Source: Polycladidibacter hongkongensis (GTDB lineage: Bacteria; Pseudomonadota; Alphaproteobacteria; Rhizobiales; Stappiaceae). From it: a stretch of 64,000 bases of DNA. Location of the stretch: the NCBI RefSeq assembly GCF_001561995.1, contig NZ_LLWC01000026.1, forward strand, positions 186,001 to 250,000. The letters are read 5' to 3'. Numbering within the stretch: the first letter of the stretch is position 1; each line of letters starts with the position of its first letter. The position numbers and the translations under genes are program-made. This document shows positions 26,235 to 36,674 of this stretch, in pieces. Below the pieces are notes generated by a model. It ran no database searches and was not told where the DNA came from. It was given only the letters and a program-made list of their open reading frames with translations.

Positions 26235-27659
26235 TCACTTACCTTTGTTTGGATAGCCGGATTCCCTTGTAAAGCACAAGCGGACTTTAAGCCCCGGCTG
26301 GGCATCGGACAGTTCCAGCGAGCCGCCGTGCAGCTGCATGACCGCATGCACAAGCGCGAGACCCAGACCCGATCCGGGTTTTGAGCGCGCGCTATCAAGG
26401 CGAACAAAACGCTCGCAGGCTCTTACCCTGTCGCTCGCTTGAATGCCTAGGCCATTATCGCTTACCGTCAGACATGCGCCCGTGGCCTGCTCTTTGACCG
26501 CAACCACGATATTCAATGGCGTATCACCCTGTTGCGGGCGGCCATACTTCATCGCGTTTTCAATGAGGTTGGCCAGTGCCTGTGACACCAATTGGCGATC
26601 AACATAGGCCGGGCACGGGCTTTGTGCGTCAAATGAGAAGGTAATGCTGTCATCCTCCTCGGCCAAGGGTTCGTACAGCTCCAGCACATCGGCGGCGAGA
26701 AGCGCCAGATCCTGCGCATCGGCATGCAGTGCCGTTCCGCCTGCCTCCATGCGGGCGATACGCAGCAAGGCGTTGAATGTGCAGATGATGCTATCCGTTT
26801 CGCTCAAGGTTTCTTCCAGCGCGGCGCGCGCATCGGCGGCGCTTAAATCGCGGGAGAGCTCGGCCTCCACGCGGTTGTGCAAGCGGGTGAGCGGGGTTTT
26901 CAGATCATGGGCGATGTTATCGGAAACCTCTTTGAGGCCAAGCATCAACGCCTCAATGCGGTTCAACATGGTGTTCAGGTTTTCTGCCAAGCGGTCAAAC
27001 TCATCGCCGGTGCCGGTCACATCGAGACGGCCGGACAAATCACCACTCATCAAGGTGGCGCTGGATTTGGTGAGGTTGTCGATACGACGCAAGACACGGC
27101 GATTTACAAAAACATAGGTGACAAGGGCGATGGCAAGCATGGCAAGCAGCCATAAGCTGAGCGCTTGGCCGAGCAGCCCGCGCAAGCTGGATTGCTCGGA
27201 CATATCGCGGCCCACCAGCAGTCGAAACTCGCCAGGAAGGGAGAAAATTCGCACAGCGGCTTCATAGGCATGCCCCTGCTCTGGCGTATCACCGGGGCGG
27301 GCATATTGAATGAACTTGATCTCACCATCGGACTGGGCCAACACGCTTTCTGGCACTTCGCGGATGTTGCCCGCCAGTTCATTGCCTGTGTAATCCACCA
27401 GTAGGTAGAGGTTGGCGTTTGGGCGGTTGCTGCGCTGGCGAATGCCGCTGGCAAGGCCATTGATGCCAGAATAGGCGTAGCGCTCGGCCAGCCCCTCCAG
27501 ATCGGTATCGATGGTCTGCACCATTTGCGCGCGCATCAGCGAGTTGGTGCCTTGCATAATGAAGAAGAACAGCGAGACAGACAGCAAGGAAAAGGCACCG
27601 ATATAGATCAATGCCAATTTGAAGGCGGTGGTGCGGAAAAGCCTAGGCAGCGCGGTCAT
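26235..27659 (-). CDS. HAMP-domain sensor histidine kinase
   Basis: A 474-residue OmpR-partner kinase. There is a helix at residues ~10-32, a periplasmic domain to ~165, a second helix (~170-190), HAMP, then a DHp box with IAHDLKTPLTRLHNR and a HATPase domain with NLIENAMKYG, DNGLGI and GSGLGLALVHAV. ATG 27659 is chosen because it starts the first membrane helix and overlaps the regulator stop by 17 bp; the frame is open further upstream to 27773. In rhizobia an equivalent pair sits between degP and glnE. The signal is unknown; the position behind degP and the ccm genes suggests an envelope cue. Confidence 0.85.
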   Translation of the reverse strand: MTALPRLFRTTAFKLALIYIGAFSLLSVSLFFFIMQGTNSLMRAQMVQTIDTDLEGLAERYAYSGINGLASGIRQRSNRPNANLYLLVDYTGNELAGNIREVPESVLAQSDGEIKFIQYARPGDTPEQGHAYEAAVRIFSLPGEFRLLVGRDMSEQSSLRGLLGQALSLWLLAMLAIALVTYVFVNRRVLRRIDNLTKSSATLMSGDLSGRLDVTGTGDEFDRLAENLNTMLNRIEALMLGLKEVSDNIAHDLKTPLTRLHNRVEAELSRDLSAADARAALEETLSETDSIICTFNALLRIARMEAGGTALHADAQDLALLAADVLELYEPLAEEDDSITFSFDAQSPCPAYVDRQLVSQALANLIENAMKYGRPQQGDTPLNIVVAVKEQATGACLTVSDNGLGIQASDRVRACERFVRLDSARSKPGSGLGLALVHAVMQLHGGSLELSDAQPGLKVRLCFTRESGYPNKGK

Positions 27660-28323
27660 GGATCGAATACCCCGCGCCGCGGATAGTGTGGAGGAGTGGC
27701 TTGTCAAAGCCCTTGTCGATTTTACCGCGCAGGCGCGAGATATGCACATCAATGACATTGGTCTGCGGGTCAAAGTGGTAATCCCAGACGTTTTCCAGCA
27801 GCATGGTGCGGGTTACCACTTGGCCAGCGTGGCGCATCAGATATTCAAGCAGGCGGAATTCGCGTGGCTGTAGCGGGATCGCTTGTCCAGCGCGCTCAAC
27901 GGTGTGGGAGAGGCGATCCAGACGCAAATCCGCCACCTGCATTTGCGTATCCGCCGGGGCGGCCTTGACCCGCTTGGCCAGCACCTCCACCCGGGCAAGG
28001 AGCTCGGAAAAGGCATAGGGTTTTGGCAGATAGTCATCACCGCCGGCGCGCAGGCCCGTGACACGGTCATCCACCTGCGAAAGCGCGGAGAGGATAAGAA
28101 CCGGGGTTTCGTCCCCTTCTGCGCGCAGGGCCGAAATCAGGGCAAGGCCATCAAGGCGGGGCAACATGCGATCTACCACCAGCACATCCCAATGCTCTGT
28201 GCGGGCAAGTGATAGGCCGCTTTCGCCATCCTGCGCCAATTCGGCGGTGTGGCCCGCTTCTTTTAGGGCTTTGATCAGGTAGCTGGCGGCTTGCTTGTCG
28301 TCCTCGACAACCAGAAGTCTCAT
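27643..28323 (-). CDS. OmpR/PhoB-family response regulator
   Basis: A 226-residue DNA-binding regulator. The receiver domain has the acidic pair EDD at residues 7-9, the phospho-acceptor Asp51 in VVDRMLP, and Lys in YLPKPYAF. The C-terminal winged helix contains LLEYLMRHAGQVVTRTMLLENVWDYHFDPQTNVIDVHISRLR compressed here as the usual Trans_reg_C pattern, ending TIRGAGYSI. It is translationally coupled to the downstream kinase by a 17-bp overlap. A hairpin at 28379-28414 separates it from degP. Targets are unknown. Confidence 0.9.
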   Translation of the reverse strand: MRLLVVEDDKQAASYLIKALKEAGHTAELAQDGESGLSLARTEHWDVLVVDRMLPRLDGLALISALRAEGDETPVLILSALSQVDDRVTGLRAGGDDYLPKPYAFSELLARVEVLAKRVKAAPADTQMQVADLRLDRLSHTVERAGQAIPLQPREFRLLEYLMRHAGQVVTRTMLLENVWDYHFDPQTNVIDVHISRLRGKIDKGFDKPLLHTIRGAGYSIHDRAA

Positions 28324-28378
28324 GGGGCACTCGTTTTTAGCAGAATTGCGCAGGTGGGCGGATGATGATGACTAAAGT

Positions 28379-28414
28379 AAAGACCGGGCGCTTGATGACA
28401 AGGCCCGGCCCTTT
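28379..28414 (-). terminator. hairpin between degP and the response regulator
   Basis: Read on the minus strand, AAAGGGCCGGGC pairs with GCCCGGTCTTT around a short loop with one bulge, about 85 bp past the degP stop. There is no good T run after it, so it may be a weak terminator or an mRNA end stabiliser. Confidence 0.45.
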
Positions 28415-28499
28415 AGTTTTCCTGTGGGCAAACACGGCAGGCACGCGGGACAGGGGTTAAGGTCAGCCAACCGCCTGCCCGGTACACGTGTTGAGTTCC

Positions 28500-30029
28500 C
28501 TATTTCTTCAGCGGAATGGCGACGAACTGGGTACCGCGGCCATTGTCAATGCGCAGGAGGACGGCTTTGCGGCCATTCTCGCTGGCCTCTTCCACCAGCT
28601 CGGCAACCTCTGCAGCGCTGTTCACCGCCTTTCCGGCTACTTCAACAATAATGAAGCCGGAGCGCAGACCTTTTTCAGCTGCAGGGCTGTCCGGATCCAC
28701 ATCAGTGACGACGACACCTTCGTCCCCTGCCCCTTCAGCTTTAGCAGAAGCAACCTCGATGCCGAGGCTTTCCACCAGAGCGGCGACGCTGTCTTCCTCT
28801 TGCGCTTTGGACTTGGCGCCAGCCTTAGCAACGCTGTCTGGCGTGGTGCCAAGCTTGACTTTCTTGGTGAGGATTTCCCCATCGCGCCAGAACTCGATCT
28901 TCACCTTGCTATCAGGGGCATAGCCAGCAATTACCTTTGCCAGTTCGCGCGGCCCGTTTACTTCTTTGCCATCCACCTTCAGGATGATGTCGCCAGCCTT
29001 GAACTTGGCTTTCTCCGCCGGAGTACCTTTCTGGATTTCAGCAACCAGCGTGCCCTTATCACTTTCAAGACCAAGAGATTCAGCGATGTCTTCGGTGACC
29101 GGCTGGATCTGGACACCAAGCCAACCACGGGTGACGATGCCATCATCCTTTAGATCGGCAATGATGGTTTTGGCAGTTGCAGCGGGAATGGCAAAGGCGA
29201 TGCCGACGTTGCCGCCGCTTGGGCTGATAATCGCAGAGTTAACACCAACCACTTGGCCCGAGAGGTTAAACGCCGGGCCACCGGAATTCCCCCGGTTGAC
29301 CGAAGCATCAATCTGCAGGAAGTCATCGTAAAGACCGGCGCCGATATCACGACCACGTGCGGATACGATCCCAGCGGTGACCGTGCCACCAAGGCCGAAC
29401 GGGTTGCCGACCGCAATCACCCATTCGCCAACATCAGGGGTACCTTCGGCAAAATCCACATAGGTGAAAGTCTCGTCTGTATCTACTTTAAGCAAAGCAA
29501 GATCTGAGCGTTCGTCCGAGCCAACCAGTTTGGCGTCATGCTCGGTGCCGTCCGACATAACGACAGTAAATTCGGTGCCATTGTCAACGACGTGTTCATT
29601 GGTTACCACATAGCCATCTTCAGAAATGAAGAAACCGGAGCCCTGCGATTGGCCGTAGCGTTTGCGGGGTTTTTTATCTTTTTTACCGCGTTTGTCGTCT
29701 TCACCACCAAATTCTTTGAAAAAGCGCTTGAATGGATGATCCTCTGGCAGGTCCCTGAACATCGGAGGGAAACCGCCACCGCCGCGGGAAAAACTTGACT
29801 GTTCGAGTTCTGCCTTCACGCGAACGGACACAACGGCGGGCTGGACTGCTTTGACAACCGGGGAGAAGTTGGCGATCTGCGGAGCCTCTACGCTTACAGG
29901 GGCCGCTTGCGAGGCGACAGGTGTAAGAGCAATAGGGGCAACGAGAGAAGCAGCCACCACAAACATACTGGCACTACGCAGTGAGCGCTTTAAGAACGAA
30001 GGTTTGGTGCTGGCAATAATCTGCGACAT
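28500..30029 (-). CDS. degP: Do-family periplasmic serine protease
   Basis: A 509-residue DegP/HtrA protease and chaperone of the periplasm. The N-terminus has a hydrophobic export signal ending near SQAAP. The catalytic triad is His in TNEHVVD (~144), Asp in ERSDLALLKV (~173) and Ser in GNSGGPAF (~247). Two PDZ domains follow (GWLGVQIQ to ~400; a second near the C-terminus with GLRSGFIIVEVAG). It lies 161 bp downstream of ccmH, a spacing that leaves room for its own promoter. DegP next to cytochrome c maturation genes is a common rhizobial arrangement. Confidence 0.95.
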   Translation of the reverse strand: MSQIIASTKPSFLKRSLRSASMFVVAASLVAPIALTPVASQAAPVSVEAPQIANFSPVVKAVQPAVVSVRVKAELEQSSFSRGGGGFPPMFRDLPEDHPFKRFFKEFGGEDDKRGKKDKKPRKRYGQSQGSGFFISEDGYVVTNEHVVDNGTEFTVVMSDGTEHDAKLVGSDERSDLALLKVDTDETFTYVDFAEGTPDVGEWVIAVGNPFGLGGTVTAGIVSARGRDIGAGLYDDFLQIDASVNRGNSGGPAFNLSGQVVGVNSAIISPSGGNVGIAFAIPAATAKTIIADLKDDGIVTRGWLGVQIQPVTEDIAESLGLESDKGTLVAEIQKGTPAEKAKFKAGDIILKVDGKEVNGPRELAKVIAGYAPDSKVKIEFWRDGEILTKKVKLGTTPDSVAKAGAKSKAQEEDSVAALVESLGIEVASAKAEGAGDEGVVVTDVDPDSPAAEKGLRSGFIIVEVAGKAVNSAAEVAELVEEASENGRKAVLLRIDNGRGTQFVAIPLKK

Positions 30030-30190
30030 AGAACAGTGTCTCCTTGCATTTCAACTGTTGCCAAGAGCGTTAGGGGTTCGCCCTTGATGTTGAAAAGAAG
30101 TATGGCGCGATTAACCTTACAAACACCTATCCGCAGCATTACAAATTGGTAATCTTGTCTGAAAACCACAGGTCAGAATTGCCTGGGCCT

Positions 30191-30691
30191 CTATTCGTCG
30201 CGGAACAACTCTTCCAGTTCCTTGCGCTCGTCAGACGTCAACTCTTCATCCTGCTTTGGCGGCATTCCTTTTTTTCGCCGATAACTCATATAGATAGCGC
30301 CTCCGCCGATAAGCAGCACCAAGGGCCCTCCAATCCACAAAAGCAGGGTTTGGGAGGAGAAACGCGGTTTTAGCAGCACAAACTGGCCATAGCGATCAAC
30401 TAGGAAATCAATGACTTCTTCGTCGCTGTCTCCTGCCTGCAAGCGCTCCCGCACTAACAGGCGCAGATCTTTTGCAAGGCCAGCGTTGGAATCATCAATG
30501 GACTGGTTTTGACAGACCACACAGCGGATTTCCTTTGACAGCTCTCTGGCCCGCGCTTCCAGCGCCGGATCGGCGAGCACTTCATCCGGCTCAACGGCCC
30601 AAGCAGGGCCACCAAGGCCGATACCAAGAGCAAGAAAAAACGCGAGGGCACGCAGGCCCGCCTTTAGAGCTGTTTGGATGCTATTCATCAA
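30191..30691 (-). CDS. ccmH: cytochrome c-type biogenesis protein CcmH
   Basis: A 166-residue membrane thiol-oxidoreductase that keeps apocytochrome CxxCH motifs reduced for haem attachment. It has a signal sequence (to ~32), the redox motif RCVVCQNQS with Cys57 and Cys60, the conserved helix [13 protein letters not shown], and a C-terminal membrane helix (~125-145). The length and arrangement match CcmL/CycL proteins of rhizobia. A second in-frame ATG at 30688 is equally likely as start. It lies 32 bp after ccmF. Confidence 0.95.
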   Translation of the reverse strand: MMNSIQTALKAGLRALAFFLALGIGLGGPAWAVEPDEVLADPALEARARELSKEIRCVVCQNQSIDDSNAGLAKDLRLLVRERLQAGDSDEEVIDFLVDRYGQFVLLKPRFSSQTLLLWIGGPLVLLIGGGAIYMSYRRKKGMPPKQDEELTSDERKELEELFRDE

Positions 30692-30723
30692 TCTCTCGCG
30701 TTCCTTCGTTTGTTTGCTGGTGG

Positions 30724-32730
30724 TTAGCTTTGTGCCGATTGCTGATCGCCGGTGTTGTTGGCCACTTTTCGGTGTGCCTTGGCACTAAGCGGCGCAGCAA
30801 CACGCAAGCGGCGATCAAACAAGGCGATGGTACCACCGGCCGACATTATCAGACAGCCAATCCAGATAAGCAAGATAAGCGGTTTATGATAGATCCGTGT
30901 GACCAGTCCACTTTGTCCCACAGGATCGCCGACTGCCAAGTAGACCTGCGAGAAACCGAAGGTGGCAATGTCGGTCTCGGTCATCGGGCGACCACTGGCC
31001 ACATACACCCGCTTGGAGGGGTGCATTTTCCGCACGAACTCGCCATCTTTGCTCAGAGAGTAGCTGGTGACCCGCTCTTGATAGTTTGGCCCGGCCAAAT
31101 CCTCAAAGCCCTCATAGGTCAGTTGATATTCTTGGAAAGAGGTGGTTTCACCTGGGTGCATGACCAGCACTTTTTCGCTTTCAAACTGCGAAACGCAAAG
31201 GACACCCAGCGCGGTGACGCCAATGCCTAGGTGTCCAAGTGCTGTTGACCATACGGTTTTTGGTAGGCCGATTAGCCGGTGCCAAGCACGAGCAAACCCG
31301 ACTTTACGCGGGGCCACACGCTCCACCAGCTCCCAGAAGGAACCGAGGATCGTCCAGAAGGCGAGCGCAAAGCCAATTAGCGCGAAGACCTGTCGTCCCC
31401 CCTCTGCCCAGAGCAGCAAGGCAGCGGCAACACAGGCCAGTGCGAATACGAGGCTGAGGCGCTGGGTTACGCCTTTGAGATCGGAACGCTTCCACGTGAG
31501 CAGCTGGCCAATGGGCATCAGCAGCAGCACCGGCACCATGATCGGGCCGAAGGTGAGATTAAAGAACGGCTCACCAACGGAGATTTTCTCGCCGGTTGCC
31601 GCTTCCAGCAGCAATGGATAGAGCGTACCGAAAAAGACGGCAGCTGTTGCTGTGGTCAGGAACAGGTTGTTCAACACCAAGGCGCCCTCACGCGAGATCG
31701 GCGCAAACAGCCCCCCTTGCTTCAAAGCAGGTGCACGCATGGCAAACAGGACAAACGAGCCGACGATAAACACCATCAGGATAGCCAAAATAAACAGGCC
31801 GCGTGAAGGGTCTACTGCAAACGCGTGCACCGATGTGAGTACACCTGAACGCACCAGAAATGTGCCGAGCAACGATAAGGAAAAGGTGACGATGGCAAGG
31901 AAGATGGTCCACACTTTGAGCGCATCGCGTTTTTCCATCACCAGCGCAGAGTGCAACAGCGCCGAGCCGGTAAGCCATGGCATAAAGGAGGCGTTTTCTA
32001 CCGGATCCCAGAACCACCAGCCACCCCAGCCGAGCTCGTAATAGGCCCAGTACGAGCCCATGGCGATGCCAAGTGTCAGGAAGATCCACGAAATCAGCAC
32101 CCATGGGCGCACCCAACGGGCCCAAGCTGCATCAATGCGCCCGATGATAAGCGCGGCAATGGCAAAAGAGAAGACAATGGAAAAGCCAACATAGCCCACA
32201 TACAGCAGCGGCGGGTGAATAGCGAGGCCGACATCTTGCAGCATCGGATTCAAATCCCGCCCCTGAACGGGGGGATTTGCCAAGCGCAAGAACGGGTTGG
32301 AGGCGAGGATAACAAAAAGCAGGAACGCAAATGACACCCAACCTTGCGCTCCGAGGGTCGCCGCTTTTAGGTTCTGCGGCAGCTTGCCGCTAAAGCCCGC
32401 GACAAGCGAACCAAAAAGGGCAAGGATCAGAACCCACAGCAGGATCGAGCCTTCGTGATTGCCCCATACTCCGGATATTTTATAGATGAGCGGTTTATCG
32501 GAGTGGGAGTTCTCCGCCACATTCAACACGGAGAAATCCGAGGTCAGGTAGGCGTAGGTCAGTGCCACAAATGATAGGAGTACAAACGCAAAGATAATAT
32601 GCGCCACTGGCGCGGCGGTGCGCATCAAGCGTGTATCACCGTTTACGGCCCCCCACATGGGGAACACGCTCTGATACAGCGACGCGACCAGCGCCAGGAT
32701 CAGCATAAAATGTCCAAGTTCAACGATCAT
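30724..32730 (-). CDS. ccmF: cytochrome c haem lyase subunit CcmF
   Basis: A 668-residue polytopic membrane protein that transfers haem from CcmE to apocytochrome c. The haem-handling motif [19 protein letters not shown] is near residue 230, and numerous hydrophobic helices run through the protein. Conserved His-containing loops flank the motif. The start matches the family ([20 protein letters not shown]). It sits in the order ccmI-ccmE-ccmF-ccmH, the standard System I maturation set. Confidence 0.96.
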   Translation of the reverse strand: MIVELGHFMLILALVASLYQSVFPMWGAVNGDTRLMRTAAPVAHIIFAFVLLSFVALTYAYLTSDFSVLNVAENSHSDKPLIYKISGVWGNHEGSILLWVLILALFGSLVAGFSGKLPQNLKAATLGAQGWVSFAFLLFVILASNPFLRLANPPVQGRDLNPMLQDVGLAIHPPLLYVGYVGFSIVFSFAIAALIIGRIDAAWARWVRPWVLISWIFLTLGIAMGSYWAYYELGWGGWWFWDPVENASFMPWLTGSALLHSALVMEKRDALKVWTIFLAIVTFSLSLLGTFLVRSGVLTSVHAFAVDPSRGLFILAILMVFIVGSFVLFAMRAPALKQGGLFAPISREGALVLNNLFLTTATAAVFFGTLYPLLLEAATGEKISVGEPFFNLTFGPIMVPVLLLMPIGQLLTWKRSDLKGVTQRLSLVFALACVAAALLLWAEGGRQVFALIGFALAFWTILGSFWELVERVAPRKVGFARAWHRLIGLPKTVWSTALGHLGIGVTALGVLCVSQFESEKVLVMHPGETTSFQEYQLTYEGFEDLAGPNYQERVTSYSLSKDGEFVRKMHPSKRVYVASGRPMTETDIATFGFSQVYLAVGDPVGQSGLVTRIYHKPLILLIWIGCLIMSAGGTIALFDRRLRVAAPLSAKAHRKVANNTGDQQSAQS

Positions 32731-32805
32731 TGCGTTTGCTCTGTTTTGGCGATGCGTTTTTCGTATCTAGCACAAGTTGGACGCGCGGAGGCGCGGCGCA
32801 TTGGC

Positions 32806-33261
32806 TTATTCGTAATTAGCGCTTTGCGCGTCTTCCTGCCAGTGGCCCTGTTCTTTTAGCGCGTCGGCAACTTCTTTTGGCATGTAGTTCTCATCGTGCT
32901 TTGCAAGCACCTGATCGGCTACGAATGTGCCTTGAGCATTAACGACACCTTCGGTCACCACACCCTGCCCTTCGCGGAACAGGTCGGGCAGGATGCCTGT
33001 ATAGGTGACATTAACGCTTGCGTCACCGTCGGTAACCGAAAAAGTAACAGTCTCGTTCTGTCCACGCACCACCGATCCACTTTCAACAAGGCCGCCCAAG
33101 CGGATGCGCTGTTCCGGCGCTGGTGCTTTTGCGGCGATGTCGCTCGGGCTCTGAAAAAACACAATCTGGTCGTTCAAGGCAAACAGGATCAAGCCAGTTG
33201 CAAAGGCAAGCGCACATCCTGCCATGGCGATTAGCGTTAAACGCCTTTGTTTACGGGTCAT
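32806..33261 (-). CDS. ccmE: cytochrome c maturation haem chaperone CcmE
   Basis: A 151-residue periplasmic haem chaperone anchored by an N-terminal helix (residues ~8-28). The haem-binding His122 and the conserved Tyr126 are in AKHDENYMP, the invariant HxxxY. The OB-fold core contains [11 protein letters not shown] and [21 protein letters not shown] 33261 gives the family's usual basic N-terminus MTRKQRR; an in-frame extension to 33312 is not supported. It lies between ccmI and ccmF. Confidence 0.95.
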   Translation of the reverse strand: MTRKQRRLTLIAMAGCALAFATGLILFALNDQIVFFQSPSDIAAKAPAPEQRIRLGGLVESGSVVRGQNETVTFSVTDGDASVNVTYTGILPDLFREGQGVVTEGVVNAQGTFVADQVLAKHDENYMPKEVADALKEQGHWQEDAQSANYE

Positions 33262-33349
33262 TTCGTTCGGCTCATATCTGGTTTTCTGCTGCTTTTTTTG
33301 TTTTTGCAGCAATGGGTTTGCTCTTTTATACCTGCTATAATCGGTCGGC

Positions 33350-34555
33350 TCACGGCGGTGTCAAGCCAAGTTGCGCAGCGGCTTGCTCAAGCGCAAGGTA
33401 ATCTGCGCTTTTCTCGCCAAGTTGCTCTTTGGCTTTTTGCAAGGCTGCGTGGGCGGCTTCCTTGTTACCGGTGACAGAATAGGAGCGCAGAAGCATCTGC
33501 CATTGCTGCAAGGAACCGCCCTCTGCGAAAAGGCGCGCCCGCAAACGGTCCACCATGCCAGAAACCATATCAGCGCGATCTTCTGCAGAGAGTTCGCTGG
33601 CCGCGCGCATGTCCTCGGGCGATGGTCCGGCAAGTTCTCCCTCCGGCATGCTGCTATGTTCAGCTGTTTTTTCTGCGTCCGCTGTGCTTCCGGCTGGCGT
33701 TTGCGGTTCACTCTTGGCGGGCTTCTCGTTCTTGGACGACAACCGGGCTAGCTGGTTTTTCGCCGCAGGCAACCACGGTGCGTCCGCTGGCGCCTCTGCT
33801 ATAAGTTGCTGCCACGCAGTGCGCGCCACTTGCGGATCTCCCGACTGGCTCTCGCCGAGCGCTAGATAATACCGGGTTTTGATTGCCTGAGGATCGTCTT
33901 GCAACGCCTCCAGTAAAAGGCCTTTGGCGGTTTCATCCACCTGCCCATCGGCGCGGAAGATAAGCGCCTCGGCCAAGTTGGTCAGGGTTTGCACATTGCG
34001 TCCACTCAGGCGAGCGATATGACCATAGGCGGTGACGGCCTGATCAAACTCCCCCATGCGCATGAGTATGGGGCCAAGGACTTGCCATCCACGCAAGTCA
34101 TCGGGGTTTTGGCGCAAATGATCCTGCGTGCGCGCCACCATAACATTCAGATCGACATTCTGACGAGCGTTGGCAAGCCGGGCTTCCAGCGGCTGGTCGG
34201 GAACACCGGGCGCACCGAAATGCATATAGAGCCCCAATGCCATGGCTGGCAGCGCAACAATTGCAAAACCGGCGGCGATGCGCGTACCCCAGTGGGCGGG
34301 AGATTTTACCGGTGTTTTGCTGGCACGGCTCGCCGCCAGCAAACGCCGCGAAATCTCCACTTCCAGCGCCTTAGCCGCTTCCGGCTCGATGGCGCCGCTG
34401 TCCCGGTCTTTGAGCAAAGAGCGCAGCTGATCCTTAAACACAGCGACATCGCCATCTTGTTCAGGCGCGTTCGGCAAGCGGCGCGCCCGAAGTGGCAACA
34501 AGATAGCCAGCGCAAGCGCCAGCGTTAACAAGGCTACAAATATCCAGAATGTCAT
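33350..34555 (-). CDS. ccmI: cytochrome c-type biogenesis protein CcmI
   Basis: A 401-residue apocytochrome chaperone. Two membrane helices lie near residues 3-20 and 95-113, separated by a cytoplasmic leucine-zipper-like loop ([33 protein letters not shown], family-typical). The periplasmic part carries TPR-like repeats that hold apocytochromes ([29 protein letters not shown]). It is the first gene of the ccm unit; the promoter probably lies in the 220 bp before it. Confidence 0.92.
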   Translation of the reverse strand: MTFWIFVALLTLALALAILLPLRARRLPNAPEQDGDVAVFKDQLRSLLKDRDSGAIEPEAAKALEVEISRRLLAASRASKTPVKSPAHWGTRIAAGFAIVALPAMALGLYMHFGAPGVPDQPLEARLANARQNVDLNVMVARTQDHLRQNPDDLRGWQVLGPILMRMGEFDQAVTAYGHIARLSGRNVQTLTNLAEALIFRADGQVDETAKGLLLEALQDDPQAIKTRYYLALGESQSGDPQVARTAWQQLIAEAPADAPWLPAAKNQLARLSSKNEKPAKSEPQTPAGSTADAEKTAEHSSMPEGELAGPSPEDMRAASELSAEDRADMVSGMVDRLRARLFAEGGSLQQWQMLLRSYSVTGNKEAAHAALQKAKEQLGEKSADYLALEQAAAQLGLTPP

Positions 34556-34775
34556 AGTGCCGCCAATAGACTAGTTCTAATGTGGAATCGCAAGAACATA
34601 TCGCTGCGACCAGCCGTCGCATAGCACGCGCGGCCACTTCGCCCAAGCATCCAGCAGAAGAAAACACTTGGAATTTCAGTGGTTCTTGCAGGTTCAGTCA
34701 ACTAAGGCGCGGCGCTCACATTTTCGCGAGCGGACCATATCCCCTTGAATTCTATGCGCTCAGGGCTGCTGACCT

Positions 34776-36413
34776 TCAGCGCCCTGTTGCAGTCAAGGCG
34801 TTGCGCATGGCATTTGCTTTGCTTTGGCCCCAATAGTTCTCGAAGAGTGTAATCAACCGTTCAAAGCGTAAATCGAGTTCGGCATGCGAGCTATCCGCGC
34901 CAGTTTTCGCTTTGTGACGTCGACGCGCTTGCAGAAGCTTTTCCGATTGACGCAAAGCAAGCTGCTCCAACCTGTCGTCAAGCGCAGAGATCTGCGCCTT
35001 CATGTCCAGTAGGTCAGCGAAGGGTGCCGAAACTTTTAGCACACGCAAAGCCCGCAACGCACGTTTGAATGAAGCGCTGGCGATTACATCATCCCGATCC
35101 GGTGCGTTTAGCGCTGTCATGATATGCGACAACAGCATGTCAAATTCTTCATTGAGCGACTGCTTCAAAGGTTCAAGGCAAGCGGTCAACTGTGCTTGCG
35201 CCGCACTGTCCGGCTGCACCGATAGCAACTGCCCCATGTCATGGATGGAGGAAAGAACCGCTTCCACAGCTTCTGGATAGCCTAGCTCCGCATAGGCGGC
35301 ATGACGCCACACCTCTGCGCCGCGCAAGTCTGCCATCAACATTTCAAAGGCAAAGGCTTGCCACGCATCTGCGGCTTGGTTCGCGCTCTGCCTTTGCGGC
35401 AGGGCAAGCGGCGCAGCATAGCTGCGCAGGTGATTTGCAAGTTCAAGAAGCTGCGTATTGTTGCCGCTCAACCGCTGATGCAGGAGCACAGCTAGCAGTT
35501 TTGCCTGATCGGGGTAACTCAAAACATACTCGAATGCGGTCTCCGCCGCCTCGCTTTTCAATTCAAGCTGTGCAGAATGCAGCGACGGCAACGCGGCTAG
35601 CAACTCCTGCAGCGGTTTTGCAGCGCCAAGAACCGCAAGCAGTTTGGCAAACTCTGTGGTATTGGCAGTCGCGCCCAACTGTTGGCGCAAGCTTGCAGTT
35701 TCCGGCAGTTTTTTTTGCATTTCCTGCAAGAGCGCCGCGCCTTTGCTTTGCAGTTGCTGGCGCAGTTTGGGCGCTATTTCCGCACAGATTTCTTTGACAA
35801 GACGCGATTTGTTGGTCGACGCATTTTTTGGCAGTTCACGCAGTATTGCTGCCTCGCCATTGCCCGTTTCCGGGCTTGCTTGCAGCGCTTTTTCCGAAAC
35901 GGGCGGAGCGGCGGTATTTTGCAAATAAAGTTGCATTTGTTGCAAGTCTTGCGCGAGGCGCTGATGCTCTTCCTGTTGGGCGAGCATATCCGCCGCGTTT
36001 AAAGCCGCGAGCAAATCTTTGTCCAGTACGTGCTGGTGGATGAAGGTCCATAGCGCGTCGACTGTGCTCCTTACCAAAAGCACATCACTGCTTTGCGCAG
36101 CCTCTTTTGCAACCGTGAACGGCACCAACGGCGCTAACACGTCTTGTTGCAGTTGCTCCAACACCGAATTTGGCCGAATGCGTTTTCTTTGTTCCGGGTT
36201 AATTTTGTGGCGCTTGTCACGCGATAGCGACAGGATCATTGCGGCGCTGGGGGTGGCGCTCCCTTGCATTTGCGAGGCCTCCACAGAACGCTCAAGCATA
36301 CGCAACGCCTTGGGTGACAAGCCAGCGAGCAGCGCGTTCATTTTTTGCTCTTTTAATTGTGCTCGCAGCATAAGTTCCACATCGCCTTTTTTGCCCAGGT
36401 GCTCTTGTGCCAA
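34776..36413 (-). CDS. hypothetical protein, 545 residues, helical
   Basis: I do not recognise this protein. It is rich in Leu, Ala and Gln, predicted mostly helical, with no signal peptide or membrane segment. A basic patch near residues 70-80 (RDKRHKINPEQRKRIRP) precedes long amphipathic stretches. The C-terminal third has coiled-coil-like sequence (KAQISALDDRLEQLALRQSEKLLQARRRHKAK). The frame is open from a TTG at 36413; a GTG at 36380 preceded by AAAAAAGG is a plausible start too. It is co-oriented with ccmI 220 bp downstream. No paralog or domain is evident in the window. Confidence that it is a real gene rests on length and clean codon use. Confidence 0.65.
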   Translation of the reverse strand: MAQEHLGKKGDVELMLRAQLKEQKMNALLAGLSPKALRMLERSVEASQMQGSATPSAAMILSLSRDKRHKINPEQRKRIRPNSVLEQLQQDVLAPLVPFTVAKEAAQSSDVLLVRSTVDALWTFIHQHVLDKDLLAALNAADMLAQQEEHQRLAQDLQQMQLYLQNTAAPPVSEKALQASPETGNGEAAILRELPKNASTNKSRLVKEICAEIAPKLRQQLQSKGAALLQEMQKKLPETASLRQQLGATANTTEFAKLLAVLGAAKPLQELLAALPSLHSAQLELKSEAAETAFEYVLSYPDQAKLLAVLLHQRLSGNNTQLLELANHLRSYAAPLALPQRQSANQAADAWQAFAFEMLMADLRGAEVWRHAAYAELGYPEAVEAVLSSIHDMGQLLSVQPDSAAQAQLTACLEPLKQSLNEEFDMLLSHIMTALNAPDRDDVIASASFKRALRALRVLKVSAPFADLLDMKAQISALDDRLEQLALRQSEKLLQARRRHKAKTGADSSHAELDLRFERLITLFENYWGQSKANAMRNALTATGR

Positions 36414-36530
36414 ATCAGTTACTTGGCACCCTGTTAAAGTGACAAGCGAAGATTAACTATTTGTTAGCACTGACTAGCATGGCACCTGTTCGCCCCTTAA
36501 TTCGAAGCAGGCACACCTATGGATAAGCAC

Positions 36531-36590
36531 TTCCCCAAAATCTGTCATGCGTTTGTAGGTGCTATCGACAGTTTTGTTGCTTTTGGGGAA
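36531..36590. repeat. long-range inverted repeat, possible structured RNA
   Basis: TTCCCCAAAA at 36531-36540 is exactly complementary to TTTTGGGGAA at 36581-36590, and inside it CTGTC (36542) can pair with GACAG (36567). It lies in the 261 bp between the lipoprotein stop and the start of the unrecognised gene. Confidence 0.35.
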
Positions 36591-36674
36591 AACCTGCTGC
36601 TGGGAAGGCAAAAACTGCCTAGTAACAAGCTATTAGCGACCGATGATCGGCATTGTGGGATTGGAGAAAAGTGG

